64,000 nt of DNA from Eutrigla gurnardus (GCA_963514095.1 OY741268.1:9475300-9539299); one strand, 5' to 3'. Positions 24,601-36,509 are shown, counted from the stretch's first letter. Made by a program: numbers and translations. The notes: generated from the letters alone by a model not told the origin.

Positions 24601-25317
24601 CAGAAAGCAGAACGTTTTCAGAGAAAACTCTGAGTTTCAAAGAGATGCTGTGAAGAACTATCCATGATGTTGCAGATGCTAGAGTTTAAGCTCCTCGTGA
24701 TCACTTACTTTTTACAGCAGCATTGTCATCACCAGACTCTACTGAACTTTTAAAATAAAGGCAGAATAAAAATGCATGTTCATGGATCTCGGTGACATTT
24801 AGAGTTCATTGGTTTGCTGTGGATTACTCTGCCCAGATGGGACTCTCCTCTGGCCCAGAAAAGGTTGAGAACCGCTGATCCACCGGCCCCGAGATCAATG
24901 AAAACTGTCTGACTCGTTCACACTTCTTCAAATTGATTTCCAGCCGGGCAGAATTTACAGCAAATTATTTTAATTCAGTGAGTTTTAATAAATCAGCAAG
25001 GAGCCGGCGATGCAAAACAATACAAAACCACCCACGTTTGAGAAATTCCACCGAGAGCTGAGCGGAGCAGTCAAACAAGTAAAACCATTCCTCTGGTGAT
25101 AATTGCCTTTTCAGATGTAAACAATTACAGCTATTTCCATGTAATCCCTCTCCCAAAACGTATTAACAGAGTTGTATTTACAAGTGTTCTCTTTTTTTTA
25201 ACATGGAGATTTATGAATGAAGGTGATTTGTGGGTTTTCCGTGGATGTGGTGGCGATACTGGCATAATGAACTGTGGCTGGATTTCACTAATGATCAGGT
25301 AATGTGTCTCTGACGGG
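24601..25317. other. Unannotated non-coding stretch
   Basis: No recognisable gene or element. Confidence 0.4.
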
Positions 25318-25705
25318 GCAGACGGAGACGGAAGATTAATGGATGGAAGGGAGGACAGGGAAATGGAGAGTAGTTAACTAGTAGGAGAAGAAAGAGCAGG
25401 AATCTAGAGGAGACAAGTGGAGCGATGAGAGACCTGACAGGGCAGGAGAGGAGGAGAAGAGTGATTACAAGGAGGGGAGAGTGATTGAAAAGGGAGAAAA
25501 GAGAGGGAGGGGTGAGAAGGGATGAATGAAATGGAAAGGACAGGAAAGGTGGGGTTGGTAGAAGAGGGAGAATTGGAGAGGCAGGAGTTGAATTGAGACG
25601 AGAGTTGAGAAGATAAGGGGGTAAAAAAAAATAAAAGCAGATAAGAGAGGACAGGAAGGGAGATGAGATGACGGGAAGAATAAATGAGAGAGGTGAACAA
25701 TTCAT
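25318..25705 (+). repeat. Long degenerate polypurine tract
   Basis: About 390 bases of the plus strand are overwhelmingly A/G, built from irregular GGAGA, GAGAGG and GGAAGG words with only occasional pyrimidines. Long open frames on the minus strand here are low-complexity artefacts. Confidence 0.85.
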
Positions 25706-27354
25706 CCAGTTTTCCACCTCCAATCGTTACATTTCCACTCAGGGATTCCAGGGATTTGACTCCAGATTGATGGAAAAAGCAGCAGGAAGAAATGGCTTTT
25801 TTTGACGGATGCACACAGGGCAGCTTTGACGAGCTAAAGGAAATGGGTGTTTATGTATCGATTTATGGTGTTGCCACTTTGTCATGGTAACGAGTGTGGA
25901 GCTCCTGAGCATGGCAGTGACGGTGCGATCCGAGGCGACTGATTTAGATGTTCGGGTGACAGAAAGTGATCTTGGAGATGAAGATAATTAATTTGCAAAC
26001 CCTGCCAACTCCAAACTCTACTTTCTTAAATTGACCACTTCTTTGACCAAAGATTACTTTCTTTGTTATTTTATCACTCTACGATCAAGTTCGAACAGAA
26101 AGTCCTAAATGTCGAGGTTAAAAATTAGGAACATTTGACATTTGGACGTCACTTAAAGACATTGTTTCACTGCTGGTTAACATGTAGTTTATGACATGCT
26201 GTTGAAACCATAGACAACTGAAAAACATTCACTCTTCAATAACATTCTATGCCTCTATATATATATATAGCTTAAATGGCAAACTGCTCATCAATATTCA
26301 TATATTGTTGTATGAGTACAAAGAAGCCCGCCCTCACTAAGTGCCTATAATATGCCATTTACCACTTCAGATGGCTCAGCGGGAACATGCAGCACAGGGA
26401 AAGACAACAGTTAGGAGCCTGCATTGATTTTTTCCCCTCTGTATGTTTCAGGGATTCTAAGTACCTGGTTATTTACGCACAGAAGTGCTCTTAACGGCTT
26501 GTTGTCGACTTCAGCGTTCAGCGGCTGCTATTAGATTTATACATCGAATATTGTGAGTCACCAACTGTGGATTCGCTAGGTTTAGAAAAGTCCTTGACCC
26601 AGAGACAAAACGGCAAATCTCTCCAACTCCCTGCAGCTGCTCCCAAAGTCTCGACCGTCTCTGTTTTTAGACACTGACTGTGACAAATACTCTGCCAGCG
26701 CTGCATTCTTTTTTACAAAACTGTAACATGTCACACAGCGTTTGGCGTCTGATCGTCTGCAGCAGCCAAACATTCTGTCAAAGTGTCCGTGAGTAACGCA
26801 TCAAGCAGCGATGTGTTCGAGGCGCTCCGCATGGCGGTGACAGGAAAACGCCAAGATGGAGAAACGTTAGAGGACTGAGCTGCGAACAACTTCTCCAACC
26901 AGATCTGTCCTGCTAATTGTCTCATGAGGAAGTTTGCACTTTATACACTTATACACCAGTGTAGAGGCTCACAGGCTCCCTTCTTAACACCCTATATTTA
27001 TAGCTGTAATAATGTTTTCCTGTTTGACAATTATTTGTTTTACTGACATTTTAATGTTTCTTTTTGAAAATATCCTCAATTTCTTGTCATTTCTACTAAT
27101 AATGACAACTAAATAGATACAATTATACTTTTAGTAATGATCGTACACGATTAGAAATTATAGCAACATCACAAGATATATAATGCATACAGCCTCAGTT
27201 CATCACATCACCTCCAGAAAATGTAATAAAGTTGGGCAATACACTCTTCATTAATCATAACCAGTATAATATAATAACCGGACATCATCAGGGTTTTGTT
27301 TTGTTTTTTAGCTCAGGATTACAGATGAGCCGACCAACCATGCACACCTCGTAC
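25706..27354. other. Receptor intron sequence, unannotated
   Basis: This lies directly downstream of the melatonin receptor splice donor on the minus strand. It has a short TA repeat near 26258. No second exon and no TE end were recognised. Confidence 0.45.
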
Positions 27355-27550
27355 CTGCTTTCCTGAGTTTCCTGTTCCGGAACACGGACACGATGACCAG
27401 CATGTTCCCGATAACATCCACCACGATGGTCGTGATGAGGACGCCCGCCAGCAGGGTCACCACCCAGGGGAAGGACTGGTGCTGCTGACCCGGAGACCCC
27501 TCCTCCCCTGCCGGCGTGGAGTTGCGGAGCCCCAAGGTCCCTTCCGCCAT
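27355..27550 (-). CDS. mtnr1b: Melatonin receptor, exon 1 (Mel1b-like)
   Basis: This is the first coding exon of a rhodopsin-class G-protein-coupled receptor for melatonin, a plasma-membrane protein that couples mainly to Gi. Taking the ATG at 27550, the exon encodes 65 residues plus one base. The N-terminus carries an N-glycosylation site (NST at 10-12). Transmembrane helix 1 follows (about residues 29-52) with the family signature IVVDVIGN, including the conserved GN pair, and then the first intracellular loop FRNRKLRKA. The exon ends AAAGCAG with GTACGA as donor, splitting the next glycine codon, the known intron position of vertebrate melatonin receptors. The loop RNRKLR resembles MTNR1B more than MTNR1A (RNKKLR), but paralogue assignment from 65 residues is tentative. 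The start was chosen for its strong context CCCACCATGG and family-like N-terminal length. Three in-frame ATGs further upstream (to 27649) would add up to 33 residues. Exon 2 is not in the window. Confidence 0.85.
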
Positions 27551-27714
27551 GGTGGGCTCATGGTCCTCCAGGGACATCAGTTGCGGAAGGTGCCTCGGGT
27601 CGACGAGTCGCATCGGGTCGTGGTCGCGGAAGGTCGGTCCATTCAGCATAGCGCACAGCGGTCCAAGGGGATGCTGGAAGTCAGTCAGAGGTGGTGGGGG
27701 CTCAGTCTTAATAA

Positions 27715-27722
27715 TGACGTCA
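27715..27722. promoter_or_regulatory. Perfect CRE palindrome (TGACGTCA)
   Basis: A full-consensus cAMP-response element lies 165 bp upstream of the chosen receptor start codon. A minus-strand TATAAA (27763-27758) and CCAAT (27771-27767) lie close by. Its position near a likely transcription start fits a CREB-responsive promoter, but no promoter activity can be shown from sequence alone. Confidence 0.4.
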
Positions 27723-27944
27723 TACTACACGCTGGACCATTGCAATGTGCAGCATCATTTATATGTAATTGGCATGAACTAACATGTAATCGCTTTACAC
27801 TGAACAGCAACAGCAGTGAACAAACGCACGAGATGCGCGAGGAGAGTGAGTGAGGCGACGCGCGCACGCGGGCGATCAGATTCGCGATCAATTAAAGTTT
27901 TACTCTCCACGTTCACACATCCAACTCTCTCCCTTTCGCTTGTC

Positions 27945-27956
27945 CACGTGTGCGCG

Positions 27957-27991
<35 letters not shown>

Positions 27992-28857
27992 TCACCTCCT
28001 GCTGTACTAAACGCCCGCAAGTGCCGCTGCACAGCTGCAGCATCATTACCTCGTGTTCTCTGGAGCTGATGGGCAGGACGGCTGGTGTCTTTGGTGACTT
28101 TGCTTCAGTGTGAAACTTGACAAACTTCTTTTGAAACACCTCAATGTGTTCGCGAGAGGAGACGCTGCTCACACGTGTTACTACACGTGTGACAGAAAAC
28201 TACAGGGAATCCTCTTCCTCACCACGAATACGCGCGTAGCCTGTTTCCCAATAAGAGAAGGGAGAACATTAGATACGTTTACACTTCTTCATCACTTCCA
28301 TAATGCCTGACTCGGTGGGTGCTGCAGCCCCCTCCTGCTTCCGCGCAACTCGTGCACCGGGGAGCTGTGCGCCTCAGTGCGCACAATGGCACCGGAGCGA
28401 CATCCTTTATGCGCCCGAGTTTCCAAACGAGGCATCGCAGGACATTTTATGAAAGAAGTGCTTTTTATTATTATTATTTTTATCTTTCATTTGTCCTGTT
28501 GTTTCGTTTCACTTGTAGAAAGCGACACGTGACTAAACTGGGAATTTACGCTCAACGAATCCTCTAAATTCTGGGACACAAAACGCGACCAGAATCTTCT
28601 AAAGTCGAGCAGGTGCCGCGCGGTTTTCGCCGTCTCTCATTCGTTTCCCATTTAAAACTGGAAGAAAACGGCAGACCGGACGCTTCCCAGGTCGCGCGCT
28701 TGGTTTTATGAATCGAGTCCTTTCGCGCAGCTGGTGGGATGTTTCCACTCTGAGGTTTCATTCACAAATCCGCTCCGTTCTTCGTGATTCACGCCTCCGC
28801 CGAGTTCCAGGTGCCGGTCTGGTCTGCCGGTTTCACGGTGAGTCGGACCCTCACGTG
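27945..28857. promoter_or_regulatory. Cluster of five CACGTG E-boxes
   Basis: Perfect CACGTG sites occur at 27945-27950, 28172-28177, 28184-28189, 28526-28531 and 28852-28857, upstream of the melatonin receptor exon. The second and third are separated by exactly 6 bp (TTACTA), the tandem E-box spacing described for CLOCK:BMAL1 targets. The surrounding 27.8-28.9 kb is CpG-richer than the neighbouring DNA. Circadian control is an inference. Confidence 0.5.
27959..27987. repeat. CT dinucleotide microsatellite
   Basis: A nearly pure CT run within the receptor upstream region. Confidence 0.9.
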
Positions 28858-28932
28858 CGGAGAGCAACTTCAACTCTGAGCGAGTCCTTGTCGATGACGT
28901 TTACAACGACTTATAGCATCCAACAACCACGC

Positions 28933-28937
<5 letters not shown>

Positions 28938-28963
<26 letters not shown>

Positions 28964-29140
28964 GTCTTCTTCTCTCCATCACCCCCCCCCCCCCCTCTCT
29001 CTCTCTCTTCTTCTCTCCATCACCCCCCCTCTCTCTCTTCTTCTCTCCACCCCCCCCCCCTCTCTCTCTCTCTTCTTCTCTCCATCACCCCCCCTCTCTC
29101 TCTTCTTCTCTCCACCCCCCCCCCCCCTCTCTCTCTCTCA
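28938..29140 (+). repeat. Polypyrimidine minisatellite
   Basis: Alternating CT runs, TCTTCTTCTCTCCA blocks and C-runs of 6-14 recur as a higher-order tandem. The block CTTCTTCTCTCCA occurs five times. Almost no purines appear over 200 bp. The long open frame through it is a low-complexity artefact. Confidence 0.85.
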
Positions 29141-30404
29141 GCTGTGGTTTTGTGTGTGAACGTGTGTGTTTGTGTGTCACACACTCTCCACACGATCCAC
29201 CAGTGATGCGCTCCCCCTCACTCTCCCTTGCCTTTCTCTCTTTGACTTTCCTTTTTTCCCTTTACCTCTTCTTTTTGTCTTTCACTGTTTCATCGCTCAT
29301 TCCTCTTCCCTGATGTTTCCACCTGAGCACAGAGCTTCCACACTGATACTGATGGTCTCTCACTCAGCTTCTTATCTCCTCTTCCAGATGATGTTGCATG
29401 TGACCTCGACTCCTCGGGCGCCGCCCGGTCCATTCATGCGGACGACTTCTATCCTTCCATCTGGAGGAACTAACGCTCCATCATTCGATCTCGATAGTGA
29501 ACTTGTTGCTCAGTGAAGTGCCTTTGATATCATATCAGTATTAAAATATAATTAATAACCAGAAGGCCATAGTAAACTCAGTGTTGAGTGCCTCGGACAC
29601 AATATGCAGCTGCATAGGGGAATAATGTAACAGAGGATATCTGACTGCTGGATGCCAGCCAGTCAGTTAACAGGGGACAAAAAAAAAAATGGTTAAGCTA
29701 TTTTAAAACACCCTTCACAGTAGTTGCCTTTTTGAATTTGCTTTATGATCAGTCAGATGTGACAAAGCACAGTTTCTGAAGGTGGTGGTCTTTTTCTCGG
29801 GTTTGCCTCTATTATTTAATTTTGGACAGTTAAGCAGTTCATTTTGAAGGCTTGCGGTGGTGAAACATGATGTTTCAGGCCCGTTTATTTTGTATGAAAC
29901 TAGGAGGGATGATACATTTTGGCATCAAGGACTGATGTCGAAATAACTAAACAGCTCTATGCTGCACCATCTGTCTATGTCTACTGCATTACTTGTCACA
30001 CTTAAACTTCACTGTTTGGCCAAACAAAAAGTGGTGTAACTTAACGTCAGAATTTAGAAAGTAATTTAAACCAGCAAGAATAAGCTCGATTTTGAGAGTA
30101 TCCAACTGAAAAAAGCCAGCCCAGTTTTGTTCCATAAACAACAACATAAACAACAAGTGCACAAGCAGATAGGCGGGCAGGTTTGTTGGATGGGCTTATT
30201 GCAGTCCTGTGACAGCCAGATAACACATCATTTTCTCTTTGTTTCTGTCAGAGCTGTTGATTCATTGATAACAGGATGTAATGAGAATTTAAGAAATTAT
30301 TTAAACCTAGGAAACGTAACTTTTTTAACAAAATTCCCAAGCCTAGTTTTAAGACCCAATAGGCCTTCACATGATGGTGCTCTGAACAAACCCTCTGTAC
30401 ACTT
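29141..30404. other. Unannotated non-coding stretch
   Basis: No recognisable exon or element end. It starts with pyrimidine-rich and TG-rich sequence. Confidence 0.4.
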
Positions 30405-30800
30405 CCACATTATCTCTGCTGGCCATCAGGGGGCGACTCCTCTGGTTGTAAGAAGAAGTCCTAATGCATAGAAGTCTATGAGAAAATGAGCCTACTTCTC
30501 ACTTGATGCATTACTTCAGTAAACATTGTAAACATGAGTTTATGGTCTCAATCTCAAGCTTCGAGTCTTCTTCAATCCAGCATGATGTTCATTTAGTAAA
30601 TTATGGTCCATTTCGTCAAATAGACCATAAAGCAGGATATGCTTTAGGGCGGGGCTTTCATGTGATTGACAGGTTGCATGCTACCAATGCAATTAGCTGT
30701 TGACCATGAATTCTGAAGGTAACTTCACACCAGAAGTCAGATGGATCCAGATCCAGTAAAGTTGCTGTTTGGGGTGCCTCTCTGGTGCTTGTTCGTCACA
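30405..30800 (+). repeat. Dispersed repeat family R, copy 2
   Basis: It contains GGCCATCAGGGGGCGACTCC, AGTAAACATTGTAAACATGA, CAGCATGATGTTCATTTAGT and then the block shared with 24107-24340. The first half is shared with 35890-36085. It is the longest copy in the window and probably an old SINE- or MITE-like repeat. The family name is not known to me. Confidence 0.6.
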
Positions 30801-32114
30801 TCCAACGTAGTTTGAAGCTCCGTGCCACTGACCAAGCGTTGTTATCTTTTTGTTATATTTTCAGAAGTTATTCTTTAATGCTGATTCAGACACTGATTCA
30901 TCCAACTTTGATTCAACTTGAATCATTTCCAAGTGGAGTTTCGCACTGCTTGTTCTAATAGAGGCAATATAACTACAGGTCATAATCTTCAAACATAAAG
31001 GGCTGTAACCACCACTTCACTTTCATTCATTCAATGAGTCATTTTGACAGCGAAACACTTGGATGACACATTCTGTTGCCCATTGAGTCTTACATGAAAC
31101 CATGAATGCTTTTATTTCCCTCCAAAAAATGAAATTACTTTGTGGTTCAACTCACGCATATGGCAGACATATACAATGATTCAACACAGGAGTGTAGATG
31201 GTGGACTGAACAAGGAGATGGATGTAGACCATTGCCACCAGTTCAAACCAGCAAGGAAGCGGGAAGGTGGGGGCTGGGCTATAAAAAGAAGACAAGACGG
31301 TGCCCGAGAATGTGAATCATTCATTTCAACATCAAACACAACGTTCCCCAAGTCTTTGGATTCTCATCCAAACAGGGCAAATACTCTCTTCTGCCTCATC
31401 TGACATGCACTTTGTTGGTGCAGAGAACAGCAGAGTCTCCACTGAATAATGTGCCTGTGTGGGTCGCATGTAAGCACACATGCACACACTATATGCAAAT
31501 ACACCTTTGCTTCTTTGGGATGTTTGACCAAACACAATGCTTTGTATGCGAATGCTGATTGTTTATGATTATGCAGGATTCGTCATGAATGCGTAAAACA
31601 TTAAAAAAGAGATGCATGTACACACTCATGCACAGAGACACAGGAAACCTCATGTGGTTATTGTTAACATATTCCATCTCCCGTGCTTCATGCATAAATA
31701 ACTGTATCAGCAAATTCAGGGCACGTTCACAGGCAGCATACTCTGAGAGGTTTATTTAGAACCCGAGGCATTTCCTCCCTGAGTTCAGTCAAAAACAGAG
31801 CACCGAGACACACCTGAAAATGATAAATGGATGTCTGGTGATCCTCTGTTGGGCTTGCTTGGAAAAAAGTAGAAAAACTAAATGAAGCACAAGTCGAGAC
31901 TGATTAAAAACTTCACTCTCAGATTAGAGTATCCCAAGTTTTCTTTTTTAATTTTTAATATTTTTTTAAAGCAGCAACTTTATTCTTACCTTAAAGGCAC
32001 TCAACGTTCCAAAAAATAAAGACAAAACAGGTTGTTTGTCTTTGCCTTCCTAAACAGCACACATGGGTGTTTTCTAATCAGCTGGACAGCCTTTGTCATT
32101 GCCTTAAAATAATG
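30801..32114. other. Unannotated non-coding stretch
   Basis: No recognisable coding exon, RNA gene or TE end. Confidence 0.4.
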
Positions 32115-33010
32115 AACCAGTGTTTTCTCGACACCAGGAGTCTCTGGACTCCTTTCACAGTCGTCACTGTGAGGTTGTCACTTTGGCACAGGAAGCTGTT
32201 GACAGAGGAGAGGCACAGCTGTGGCACAACATCTTGCTGCGAATTGCGGGCGGTTTTCTGAATCCACGCTATGACAAAGCCCAAGGGAACAAAAAGTGGT
32301 GCATAGTTAAGGATGAGATATGAGCGCAGGCAGACCAGGAGGAAGAACGCTGTTGCAAGGATGATCAGCATGTATGAACAAGGTGCCTGGATGGGAAATG
32401 GGAACATGCCTTTGCAAGATCACCTGGTCAGAGCTCTGGAGAGCTGAACTAGACACAATCAGCACAGCGATTCAAAAAAGGAAGAAGCAGCACATCCCCC
32501 AAAGAGTCCATCGCCTTCATTAGAGCTGGGGAGAAGGCACTATATCAGCCTAGCTCCTTGGGAGGGATTCTCGCCACAGCAGGGGACCGGTAGCTCCAAG
32601 GCAGCTCTAGTTGCCAAAAAAAAGTCTCCGCTCCACCCAGGAATGGTGTTCACATCTGAGTCGAGAAAGCCGGTGATCCTGCTGAAACTCATTGTCCTCT
32701 GGGAAGCCTGGATTGAAGAAGCCAACCAGCATAAAAGGGCTGAATAAGCATATATTGTTAGAGAGTGAGGAATGGTGGGGGGGAGTAAAAGGACTGCAGT
32801 GCCACCAAAAACATTTGGGAGACTGCTGAAAAGGTGTGGTGACTGTGGATCTGGAAGGGGATGGAGGCGCGGTTAGCCATCGACTCATCTGGTTTGGCCA
32901 TGAGAGGTAGTCTGATGACCTGAAACTCCCCAGGGTTCATCACTAAAGACACGTCCGAGTAGGACCAGAAGGTGTTTTCTAGAGGCAACCAACAGTGACT
33001 TCAACCAGTT
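32115..33010 (+). mobile_element. LINE polyprotein C-terminal relic
   Basis: Read across three plus-strand frames, this matches a C-terminal region I recognise from teleost and amphioxus LINE polyproteins. In order: NPRYDKAQG (near 32265), QGAWM (near 32379), ITWSELWRAE (near 32418), an FIRAGE-like block (near 32518), and KPVILLKLIVLWEAWIEEA (near 32668-32724) followed by a CRGF-like decayed part. Numerous frameshifts and stops make it a dead fragment. The minus-strand open frames over it are shadows. Confidence 0.65.
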
Positions 33011-35889
33011 ACTGCCTGGCCAAGGAAGAGTCGCATTTGTTAATTGTACGCACTAAAGAAGTTAAAGACTTGTATCGATTCGATCTAACTCAAACACAAG
33101 GACGCGACTAGCAGCTCTCGAACTATTCCTTCAAGAGTGGAGGATAAGGAGACCAACATTGACAGTCCAAGGACATTGGCCAGGTTTGCACAGGTGAGAA
33201 AGGCTGGGTTTCACTCTCAAGCTTTCTCTTGTCATTCTTCACACCACTTTACATGCTTACTTTTCATGGGTGGATCCTTTGCTTCTCGGTCCTTATATTG
33301 TTGATGTAGAAATCCATACTGACAATAAGAGAGCATGGATTTTATTTCTTAATTTATTTATTTTTCTCACAATATAATATATTTCTTGATTCAGCACAAT
33401 TTATGTATTAGATGCTACACGTAAAAACGAAATAATGATAAATGAATGAATACTTATGTAGCCACTATATTTGCTGTATAAAGCATGCATCATAAGCCCA
33501 AATAGATCCATCCATCCATTGTCTACTGCTTATCCCGTTAAAGCCCAATAGATCAACCACTAAAATCTAATATGGAAGGTGCAAACAATGAATCCAGTTT
33601 CTTTTTCTTTTACCTATTCAATGTGCTGTAACACTTTTAGCAACCTCTCTTATTGACTCAATTTATTCATGTCATTCAGGACCATTTTGCTGCAGTGAAT
33701 CACCTGCTGTTATTGTATACAGTCCTATAGCTGCACAACAATGAGGTGCAATTTTAGGCTGTATTTCCCAGAAATCCCGGCAGCTTGGTGTGTAAGGCTG
33801 TGAAATGTTTTTTTTTTCTGAACTTTGACCCCTGCTTCTGTCCCCTCGGCTCATTAATGCCCACAGTCACAACAGAATTGTGTGCAAATTGCGTTTTCCA
33901 TGAAATAGACTTATTCAAGTACAGCAGAGTTGAATCTCATGTGACGACCATGGAAGCACACGCACACACAGAAGTAAATACAACTGCAGAGCCACATGGA
34001 CTACAATAGTTCTCTCTTAGGTCACGACGAGGGTGCACATAATCATACCTTTTGATTTATATTAGTAGATATTAATCCACATCCAAATCTCTAATTCTTT
34101 AATTTATGAACCATTTGTTATGTCTGAATTGAATAGACATAATTACGGGTGTGTCATTTTAAATTAATCTTACATCCACACATGAGACGCTTATCGGCGA
34201 AACCTGAATAAATCAGTGGAGAATTATAATAAATGCAGATGCGTCTACGAGGGGTCACTGAAAGGTCTACTGAGTATGAAAATTATGTGATTCATATGTA
34301 TGTTGTGGTAACCAGATCCCAAACTATAATTTTATTTATAAAATATATAATTTGTATTTTTTCACGTGCATTCCTACATGGTGTAAAATGTTATCTTAAC
34401 GGTCTAGTTCATGGTTCTAAGTCACATGACATGTCATTTGTTTTTATAGCGTAGTTTTTCTTTATACATTCACTATTCAAATTGATTATTTTAAAATAAA
34501 ATGTTCTTGTTTTAAAATGAAATCAGCTTCATATTGTTATTCGATTTAAAGTTTTGATTATTAATGTTAATTTATGTCTTGTCGGTGTACATATTTAAAT
34601 GTAAGTGTCTTTTTTGGGGTTTGACTTTCTTATTTCTGAGTTGTTACGTACACTCAGTCACTGAATTATTACACATTGATATACTTTAGTATAGTAGTAT
34701 AGTAGTTTAGTAGTATACTACTATACTAGTTTTGCCTTGTATGTATAGTTTAGTGTAAATGTTTGTATTGTACACCTCATCAAGTGTCACCACTAGGATA
34801 GGTACAATGCCAGTTTTTTCCCTTATAACAAAAAAAATCCCATTAAACACAAACAATTGACAATGATCACATCCACTAAAGAGTGTTTTGTGTATCACAG
34901 GCTGACGTCCCTTCTTCCACTCTGAGTCATAGAGCTCCACTAAAACACATAATTAATCACACTGTTGCTCTTGGTGACCTTGACATGACATCACCATGCA
35001 CACACACACACACTGGAATTTATGTTGACTCAATCCTACATACAAAGAGCTAACTTGAGCGCCATGTGGAGATTAATCCACTGCTGAAAATAGTCCCCAA
35101 CCAATACACTATTTACTTCTGTTTATGTCATAAAACTGTACGTTGACCAGCTGTTTTAAGTTAAGTTATTGTATTTCTGAGGATTTTTTATTTGACCTAA
35201 AATATTTCTATATATTTGTAAGCTGTTTTAAAGTCTTGTGGGAACCAATGGGCTGTATATTATGTCAGTCACTTTCCTAAGGTTACTTTGTTTCTGCTTC
35301 AGTTCGTTACTTCTGCTTAAATCTGATCACTGAGATCAACATGAACTCTCAGGGCTGGTTGTCTCTCTCCTCCTGTGCAACGGCAGCAGGATTGTTAACT
35401 CATCCTCATAAAACACACACACACACGCACACACACACAGGAACACTGGTCGTTTTCTAAGTGGATAATGAGGACGACACCCGGGGTGCTGAAATAATTG
35501 AAGCTGTTTGATGTCTCGTCAAATCTTTTTTGCGCGCGCACACACACACACACACATTAGCCTCTCTTCATAATAATGACGCACAGAAAAATACACTGGT
35601 GCGTGATCCTTGATGCTGTTCAGGGATGCGCAATAGGTAGAAGTGTACAGTATATTAAGTCCTAACACGAGTGTGTGTATATGCGTGAGGCGTGGTGTGG
35701 TTCCTAAAGAAGAGTAAAGAAGACGGTTCTAAGAATACAAAGTGAGAAAAACAAGACTAAAACTTTGGAGGCTGCATTTAAAGCAGGCGAAAACCTCTGT
35801 TTCTGAAAAGTAATCATTTTCTGAAGGTTTAAATGGCTGGGGTCCAATTGACCTGGAGGATAACAGATGTAAAAATATTTGAGGGTACC
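33011..35889. other. Unannotated, AT-rich, CA microsatellites
   Basis: It contains a short SINE-like fragment near 33508-33535 (CCATCCATTGTCTACTGCTT), CA repeats at about 35403-35440 and 35530-35557, and an AT-rich imperfect palindrome near 34695-34730. No coding exon was recognised. Confidence 0.5.
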
Positions 35890-36085
35890 AGGAGGGATAA
35901 TGGTCTCAGGTCTTCTTTAATACAGCATGATGCTTACTTAGTAAATTATGGTCTATTTAGAGTCAAATAGGAAAAAAATCCAAGATGGCCAAAAATGACA
36001 AACACAAGGCTTCAAACCGTAGTCCACAAACCAATGGGTGACATCACGATGACTGCGTAAACTTCTTAGTCTATGATTTGAAGAC
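35890..36085 (+). repeat. Dispersed repeat family R, copy 3
   Basis: It contains CAGGTCTTCTTTAATACAGC, CTTAGTAAATTATGGTCTAT and AGAGTCAAATAG, which also occur in the 30405-30800 copy, followed by CCAAGATGGCC and ATGGGTGACATCACGATGAC. The 420 bases after it (to 36509) hold nothing recognisable. Confidence 0.55.
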
Positions 36086-36509
36086 TGAACCGGCTGCCAC
36101 GAGGCTCATTTCAAAGACTCTTTCAAATGCAGACGAGCAACATGGCTTCTTGTCCCAGATTCAGAGGAGCCAACGGAGGGATCCTTCATGGCCCAACTTA
36201 TCCTTGGATTGATTGCATGCCGGTGACGGTTAGATTTTAATCAACATGGCGTCTATGAGCAGAACAGCAGTGGGAGATGTAAAAGAATAAACTCTCTGAG
36301 CCTGACAATGAAGCATATCCTCTATCATATTATAAGATAACAGGAAATCCTCTGTAGACCGTGTGCCCCTTCACCTCACCAAACTTTAATTTTGTAGCAG
36401 AATGTCGCCCCGGCTGACAGAAAAATAAGTTGTGCCGAACGTCATGAAAAAAACAGACAAATGTTGTTCAGGACGAATCTAACAGATCCCTAACTGCCGT
36501 GAGACAGAA

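Noticed and set aside
25295..25814. Two overlapping minus-strand frames over 130 residues
   Set aside because: They are Ser/Pro/Leu-rich translations of the polypurine tract, with no domain or codon signature.
1..27354. Search for melatonin receptor exon 2 on the minus strand
   Set aside because: No frame containing the expected TM2-TM7 region or an NRYCYICH-like motif was seen, so exon 2 is taken to lie outside the window.
28708..29313. 201-residue plus-strand frame
   Set aside because: It translates the polypyrimidine minisatellite (runs of Ser, Leu, Pro). The absence of stops is due to base composition.
32096..32407. Minus-strand 103-residue frame with a hydrophobic segment
   Set aside because: It overlaps a plus-strand LINE polyprotein relic (NPRYDKAQG, ITWSELWRAE), so it is an antisense shadow and not a membrane protein gene.
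34695..34730. TAGTAGTATACTACTA palindrome
   Set aside because: Low-complexity, short and AT-rich. Expected by chance in such sequence.
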